This document shows, one piece after another, positions 60,677-64,000 of a stretch of 64,000 nucleotides of DNA (within the stretch, counting starts at the first letter, position 1; every line of letters starts with the position of its first letter). The position numbers were made by a program, and so were the translations under genes. The DNA comes from Microbacterium sp. LWH13-1.2 (GTDB lineage Bacteria; Actinomycetota; Actinomycetes; Actinomycetales; Microbacteriaceae): contig NZ_CP151635.1 of the NCBI RefSeq assembly GCF_038397735.1, forward strand, positions 2,480,001 to 2,544,000, read 5' to 3'. A model generated the notes under the pieces. That model saw only the letters and a program-made list of their open reading frames with translations. It was not told where the DNA came from and ran no database searches.

Positions 60677-60986
60677 GCTCCCCCTCGGGGGCGTGAAGCG
60701 GCGGCCCCGAGGGCGATTCGACGCCGCGGGTGAGAACCTGCAGCCGACGGACCAGCTCAGGGTCTTCGAGCTCCGGTCCGCTGTCGATGACGGTCTTCGC
60801 CACGATCTGGCTGGCGGGACCGATCAGGAACTTCGCCGTCACGACGGTGCCGTCGTGCTCCCGCACGGGTATCTCGACGATCTCGGCACGCTCCTCATCG
60901 CCCAGCGCGCGCCCGTATCCCAGCAGCGCGTCCGCGATGTCGTCACCGGTCAGGAACTCGTCGCCGCCGTACAGGATCGATTGCAT
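60660..60986 (-). CDS. Small protein paralogous to the 53896-54258 gene
   Basis: The 108-residue protein starts MQSILYGGDEFLTGDDIADAL and continues VEIPVREHDGTVVTAKFLIG and SGPELEDPELVRRLQVLTRG. It shares the same N-terminal pattern (an aliphatic start, Y.G...LT.DD.AD.L) and the VEIP strand with the other copy. I cannot assign a function. It may be upstream of or adjacent to the mesD gene, from which it is separated by 70 bp on the same strand. Confidence 0.72.
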   Translation of the reverse strand: MQSILYGGDEFLTGDDIADALLGYGRALGDEERAEIVEIPVREHDGTVVTAKFLIGPASQIVAKTVIDSGPELEDPELVRRLQVLTRGVESPSGPPLHAPEGEPYEVD

Positions 60987-61058
60987 AGTGCCGTTCTATG
61001 CCTCCTGCGCCGGTTCCCCGCGCCCCTTGCCCACCTGCCCGGTGGATGCTAGCGACGG

Positions 61059-62096
61059 TCAGAGTGCGGACGCGCCGAGCTCCTCGCGGAGCAGCGTGGC
61101 CCCTGCGCTGAGCGCGCGCAGCTTGCCGCGCGCGACGTCACGAGGCAGCGGCGCCAAGCCGCAGTTCGTGCTCGGGATCAGCTGGTCGGCATCGACGAAG
61201 CGGAGGGCGTCCCGGAGGGTGTCGGCGACCTCCTCCGGGGTCTCGATCTCGTGGCTGGCGACGTCGATGGCTCCAAGCATGACCTTCTTGCCCCGGATGA
61301 GCTCGATGAGGTCCAGCGGGACGTGCGAGCGGTGACTCTCCAGCGAGATGGTGTCGATGCTCGACTGCTGCAGCAACGGGAACGAGGTCTCGTACTGGCG
61401 CCATTCCGCGCCGAGGGTCGCCTTCCAGTCGGTGTTCGCCTTGATCCCGTAGCCGTAGCAGATGTGCACCACGGTCTCGGCACGCAGTCCTTCGGCGGCC
61501 CTCTCGAGAACCGCGACGCCCCAGTCCTTCACGTCGTCGAAGAAGACGTTGAACGCCGGCTCGTCGAACTGGATGATGTCGACCCCTGCCGCCTCGAGCT
61601 CCCGCGCCTCCTGGTTCAGGATCGTCGCGAACTCCCAGGCCAGCTTCTCGCGGCTCTTGTAGTGACGGTCGTACAGGGTGTCGATCATCGTCATCGGGCC
61701 GGGCAGGGCCCATTTGATCGGCTGGTCGGTCTGCTGGCGCAGGAACTTGGCGTCCTCGACGAACACGGGCTTCTCGCGGCTCACCGCGCCCACGACCGTC
61801 GGCACGCTCGCGTCGTACCGGTCGCGGATCCGGACCGTCTCCCGCTGGTCGAAGTCGACACCGGAGAGATGCTCGATGAACGTCGTGACGAAGTGCTGGC
61901 GGCTCTGCTCACCGTCGCTGATGATGTCGAGGCCTGCGTGGCGCTGTTCCTCGACGGTGATGCGCAGAGCATCCTGGACACCCTCGACCAGGGCAGGGCC
62001 CTCGAGCTTCCAGGGCGACCAGAGGGTCTCGGGCTGGGCGAGCCAGGAGGGCTTCGGCAGGCTGCCGACGATCGACGTGGGCAGAAGCATGTTCAT
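61059..62096 (-). CDS. mesD: MesD-type folate-independent methionine synthase core
   Basis: The 345-residue protein corresponds to the C-terminal catalytic barrel of MetE without the N-terminal folate-binding half. It begins LLPTSIVGSLPKPSWLAQPE, then shows DIISDGEQSRQHF, KWALPGPMTMIDTLYD, DIIQFDEPAFNVFF, VVHICYGYG with His-x-Cys zinc ligands, and LIPSTNCGLAPLPRDVA with the final zinc Cys. In the MesD family it acts with MesX and oxygen. The methyl donor of this family is not fully settled. The mesX gene is 37 bp upstream on the same strand, so both form one operon. Confidence 0.9.
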   Translation of the reverse strand: MNMLLPTSIVGSLPKPSWLAQPETLWSPWKLEGPALVEGVQDALRITVEEQRHAGLDIISDGEQSRQHFVTTFIEHLSGVDFDQRETVRIRDRYDASVPTVVGAVSREKPVFVEDAKFLRQQTDQPIKWALPGPMTMIDTLYDRHYKSREKLAWEFATILNQEARELEAAGVDIIQFDEPAFNVFFDDVKDWGVAVLERAAEGLRAETVVHICYGYGIKANTDWKATLGAEWRQYETSFPLLQQSSIDTISLESHRSHVPLDLIELIRGKKVMLGAIDVASHEIETPEEVADTLRDALRFVDADQLIPSTNCGLAPLPRDVARGKLRALSAGATLLREELGASAL

Positions 62097-62133
62097 GGTG
62101 TGGAGTTCTCCATCGGTCGGGCGAGAAAGATGG

Positions 62134-63162
62134 TCAGGCGACGGGTGCGAGGTCGTCGGCAGGCACCCGGTCGTCGGCGGTCGCGCGGTACGCGGCGGCC
62201 CACTGCTCGAGAAGGTCTCCGTGCGGCTGCATCAGGTGCTCGTCCGTGAACCTGCCCTGCTCGGCGGCAAGCCGACTGCGCTCGTCGCGGTCGTAGGCGA
62301 TCTTCGTCACCGAGTAGTCCTGCTGCTCGAGGCTCGGCTGATAGACGCTCCCCGCGGCCGAGTTCGCGTTGTAGACCTCCGGGCGGTAGATCTTCTGGAA
62401 GGTCTCCATCGTGCTGATCGTGCCGATGAGCTGGAGGTTCGTGTAGTCGTTCAGCAGATCGCCCCGGAAATAGAAGGCCAGCGGCGCGACGCTGCCGCGC
62501 GGCATGAAGTACCGCACCGAGAGACCCATCTTGCCGAAGTACGCATCCGTCAGCGACGAGTCCTTCTGCTCGTACTCGACACCGAGGACCGGGTGGTGGT
62601 TGTCGGTGCGACGGTACGTCTTGCTCGTCGAGACGCTGATGCAGATCACCGGCGACAGGGAGAATCGCTCCTGGTAGGCCTCGGAGTCGAGGAAGTGCTG
62701 GAAGAGCTTGCCGTGCAGATCACCGAAGTCGTCGGGAAGGGCGAATCGACCCGCGGCTTCGCTGGCGGCCGGCAGTCGCACGCTGAAGTCGTAGTCGCGC
62801 ACGTACGACGAGAAGTTGTTGCCGACGATCCCGTGGGTGCGTCTTCCGGTCAGACGGTCGACGATCTGGATGTCCAGAACCTCGAGCAGGGGGAACTCCC
62901 GGTCCTCGCCCTCCGCCGCGAACTGCACCGCGACCGAGACGATCTCGAGCTCGAGCGTGTAGCGGTCGCCGCCGGGATTGTCCCAGCGGGCCAGGTCGTT
63001 GAACCGACGATCGATCATGGTCAGCGCGTTGCGGAGGTTCTGCTGCCGGTGCTCACCGCGCGCCAGGTTGGCGAAGTTCGTGGTTATGCGGGAATCGTGC
63101 GACGGCGAGTAGTCCTCGTCGAACCGGGTCGTCGTGATGCGGAACGTGAACTCGTGTGCCAT
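62134..63162 (-). CDS. mesX: MesX-type putative oxygenase (DUF1852)
   Basis: The 342-residue soluble protein matches DUF1852: EFTFRITTTRFDEDYSPSHDSRITTNFANLARGEHRQQNLRNALTMIDRRFND. Near the middle come RTHGIVGNNFSSYVRDYDFSVRLP and DNHHPVLGVEYEQ. Family knowledge says that MesX is needed with MesD for methionine formation and probably uses oxygen. No Shine-Dalgarno sequence is obvious at the ATG at 63160-63162, so the message may be leaderless or have weak initiation. It is divergent from a LysR gene. Confidence 0.9.
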   Translation of the reverse strand: MAHEFTFRITTTRFDEDYSPSHDSRITTNFANLARGEHRQQNLRNALTMIDRRFNDLARWDNPGGDRYTLELEIVSVAVQFAAEGEDREFPLLEVLDIQIVDRLTGRRTHGIVGNNFSSYVRDYDFSVRLPAASEAAGRFALPDDFGDLHGKLFQHFLDSEAYQERFSLSPVICISVSTSKTYRRTDNHHPVLGVEYEQKDSSLTDAYFGKMGLSVRYFMPRGSVAPLAFYFRGDLLNDYTNLQLIGTISTMETFQKIYRPEVYNANSAAGSVYQPSLEQQDYSVTKIAYDRDERSRLAAEQGRFTDEHLMQPHGDLLEQWAAAYRATADDRVPADDLAPVA

Positions 63163-63258
63163 GACGGGCCAATCGGGAGCTGATCGGCCGAACTCGGCCT
63201 CGCGAAAAGGGATACCCCCATGGTGCGGCGCGAGCAGCCCCATCGGGTAATGCGCCGC

Positions 63259-63278
63259 GACTATGCCATGGCATAGTC
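63259..63278. promoter_or_regulatory. Perfect 20-bp palindrome, LysR/MetR-type operator
   Basis: GACTATGCCATGGCATAGTC is its own reverse complement and lies eight bases before the LysR start and 97 bp before mesX. It fits a T-N11-A LysR box (T at 63263, A at 63275) and probably controls the mesX-mesD operon and the regulator itself. Confidence 0.82.
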
Positions 63279-63285
63279 TGAAGCT

Positions 63286-64000
63286 ATGGCCAAGCGTTCG
63301 AGCGGCATCACCCTGCAGCAGCTCACCTATTACATCGAGGTCGCCGCAGAGGGGTCGATCAGCGCGGCGGCCGACCTGCTGTACGTCGCGCAGCCCACCA
63401 TGTCGGCGGCGATGAAGGATCTCGAGAGCAGAGTGGGTCGCGACCTGCTCCACCGCTCGGCGCGGGGCGTGACGCTCACCACAGACGGCGTGGAGTTCCT
63501 CGGATACGCCAGGCAGGTCGTCGAGCAGGTGGCGCTCCTCGAGCAGCGCTATCTCGGCCGTCCGCCGTCGCGACGCCTGCTCGGGGTCTCGACCCAGCAC
63601 TACTCGTTCGCGGTCGATGCGATGGTCCGGATGGTGAAGGCGACCTCGGCCGCCGAATACGAGTTCTCCCTGCGGGAGACGCGCACCTGGGACATCATCG
63701 AAGACGTCCGCACGCTCCGCAGCGAGCTGGGGATCCTGTACCGCAACGACTTCAACCGCAACGTCATCGACAAGCTTCTCCGCGACTCCGGGCTCGCCTT
63801 CCGCCCGCTCTTCGTCGCCGAGCCGCACATCTTCATCTCGCGCAAGAACCCCCTGGCCTCGAGGGATCGCGTGACCCTCGACGATCTCGCCGAGGTGCCG
63901 CGGCTCACCTTCGACCAGGGAGCGAACAACTCGTTCTACTTCGCCGAGGAGATCCTCTCCACTCTCTCGAGCCCGCAGGAGATCCGGGTCTCCGACCGCG
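63286..64000 (+). CDS. LysR-family regulator of the mes operon, C-terminus beyond window
   Basis: About 238 residues are visible and the frame is open at the right edge. The N-terminal winged helix is ITLQQLTYYIEVAAEGSISAAADLLYVAQPTMSAAMKDLE, followed by a LysR substrate-binding domain of which the first lobe (LLGVSTQHYSFAVDAMVRMV) is seen. The gene is divergent from mesX and a palindrome lies in between, so it probably senses a methionine precursor such as homocysteine, as MetR does. The ATG at 63286 is the first codon after the palindrome. The C-terminal lobe is not present in the window. Confidence 0.92.
   Translation, partial: MAKRSSGITLQQLTYYIEVAAEGSISAAADLLYVAQPTMSAAMKDLESRVGRDLLHRSARGVTLTTDGVEFLGYARQVVEQVALLEQRYLGRPPSRRLLGVSTQHYSFAVDAMVRMVKATSAAEYEFSLRETRTWDIIEDVRTLRSELGILYRNDFNRNVIDKLLRDSGLAFRPLFVAEPHIFISRKNPLASRDRVTLDDLAEVPRLTFDQGANNSFYFAEEILSTLSSPQEIRVSDR

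Noticed and set aside
1..64000. Mobile elements, CRISPR arrays, tRNA or rRNA genes
   Set aside because: I found no transposase or integrase motif, no regularly spaced repeat array and no tRNA-like cloverleaf while reading both strands. A dedicated search was not possible.

Overview
The window is a high-GC, gene-dense chromosomal segment from an actinobacterium, most likely Microbacterium or a close relative in Microbacteriaceae. This rests on gene content: a DUF222/HNH protein, two DUF7882-type small proteins, DUF6458, DUF7218, FBP-domain and CsbD-like proteins. It also fits the frequent GTG starts, the stop-start overlaps of 4 bp, and hairpin terminators without U-tracts. I saw no rRNA, tRNA, CRISPR array, insertion sequence or prophage. 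It reads as ordinary chromosome with many small metabolic islands, each next to its own regulator.

Layout. 1-9000: a truncated DUF222 protein, a GNAT acetyltransferase, an EamA transporter behind a ykkC/guanidine-I-type riboswitch, and a giant cell-wall-anchored repeat protein (13 repeats, LATTG sorting motif). 9000-13700: an M18 aminopeptidase, NCS1 permease and isochorismatase-like hydrolase operon, then a metallo-beta-lactamase-fold enzyme divergent from a TetR repressor with a clear operator. 13700-19800: an anchored esterase, then a PLP decarboxylase and TetR divergent from an agmatine deiminase-amidase operon. 19800-24000: a tryptophan-to-anthranilate kynurenine operon (kynA, an amidohydrolase, kynU, a PaaX-like regulator). 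24000-30700: a LacI regulator divergent from a sugar ABC importer and GH3 glycosidase. 30700-36600: peptidase E, FBP protein, a Met/Cys-rich copper-storage-type protein, small stress-type proteins, a YbdK-type ligase and an MFS exporter. 36600-41100: a DUF899 protein, a GH114-like lipoprotein with a possible CTG start, and a three-gene operon of anchored proteins overlapping an antisense membrane protein. 41100-48000: a CYP152-type P450, SRPBCC protein, zinc alcohol dehydrogenase, fatty acid desaturase and ThrE-type exporter. 48000-54300: an old yellow enzyme, DUF1684, cupin-like protein, FMN reductase, and two MarR regulators, one in an operon with a 14-helix drug exporter. 54300-61000: DUF1206, PAP2, an ArsR-ArsC fusion, DNA polymerase IV and several small family proteins. 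61000-64000: a folate-independent methionine synthase pair, mesD and mesX, divergent from a LysR regulator with a perfect 20-bp palindrome between them.

The strongest points for follow-up are the riboswitch-EamA pair, the MesD/MesX/LysR unit, the kynurenine operon in which an amidohydrolase sits where a formamidase is expected, the decarboxylase/deiminase/amidase module, and the MarR promoter carrying two matching GTTG-N8-CAAC sites. All function calls come from reading translated sequence and recalled family motifs. No database search was run.
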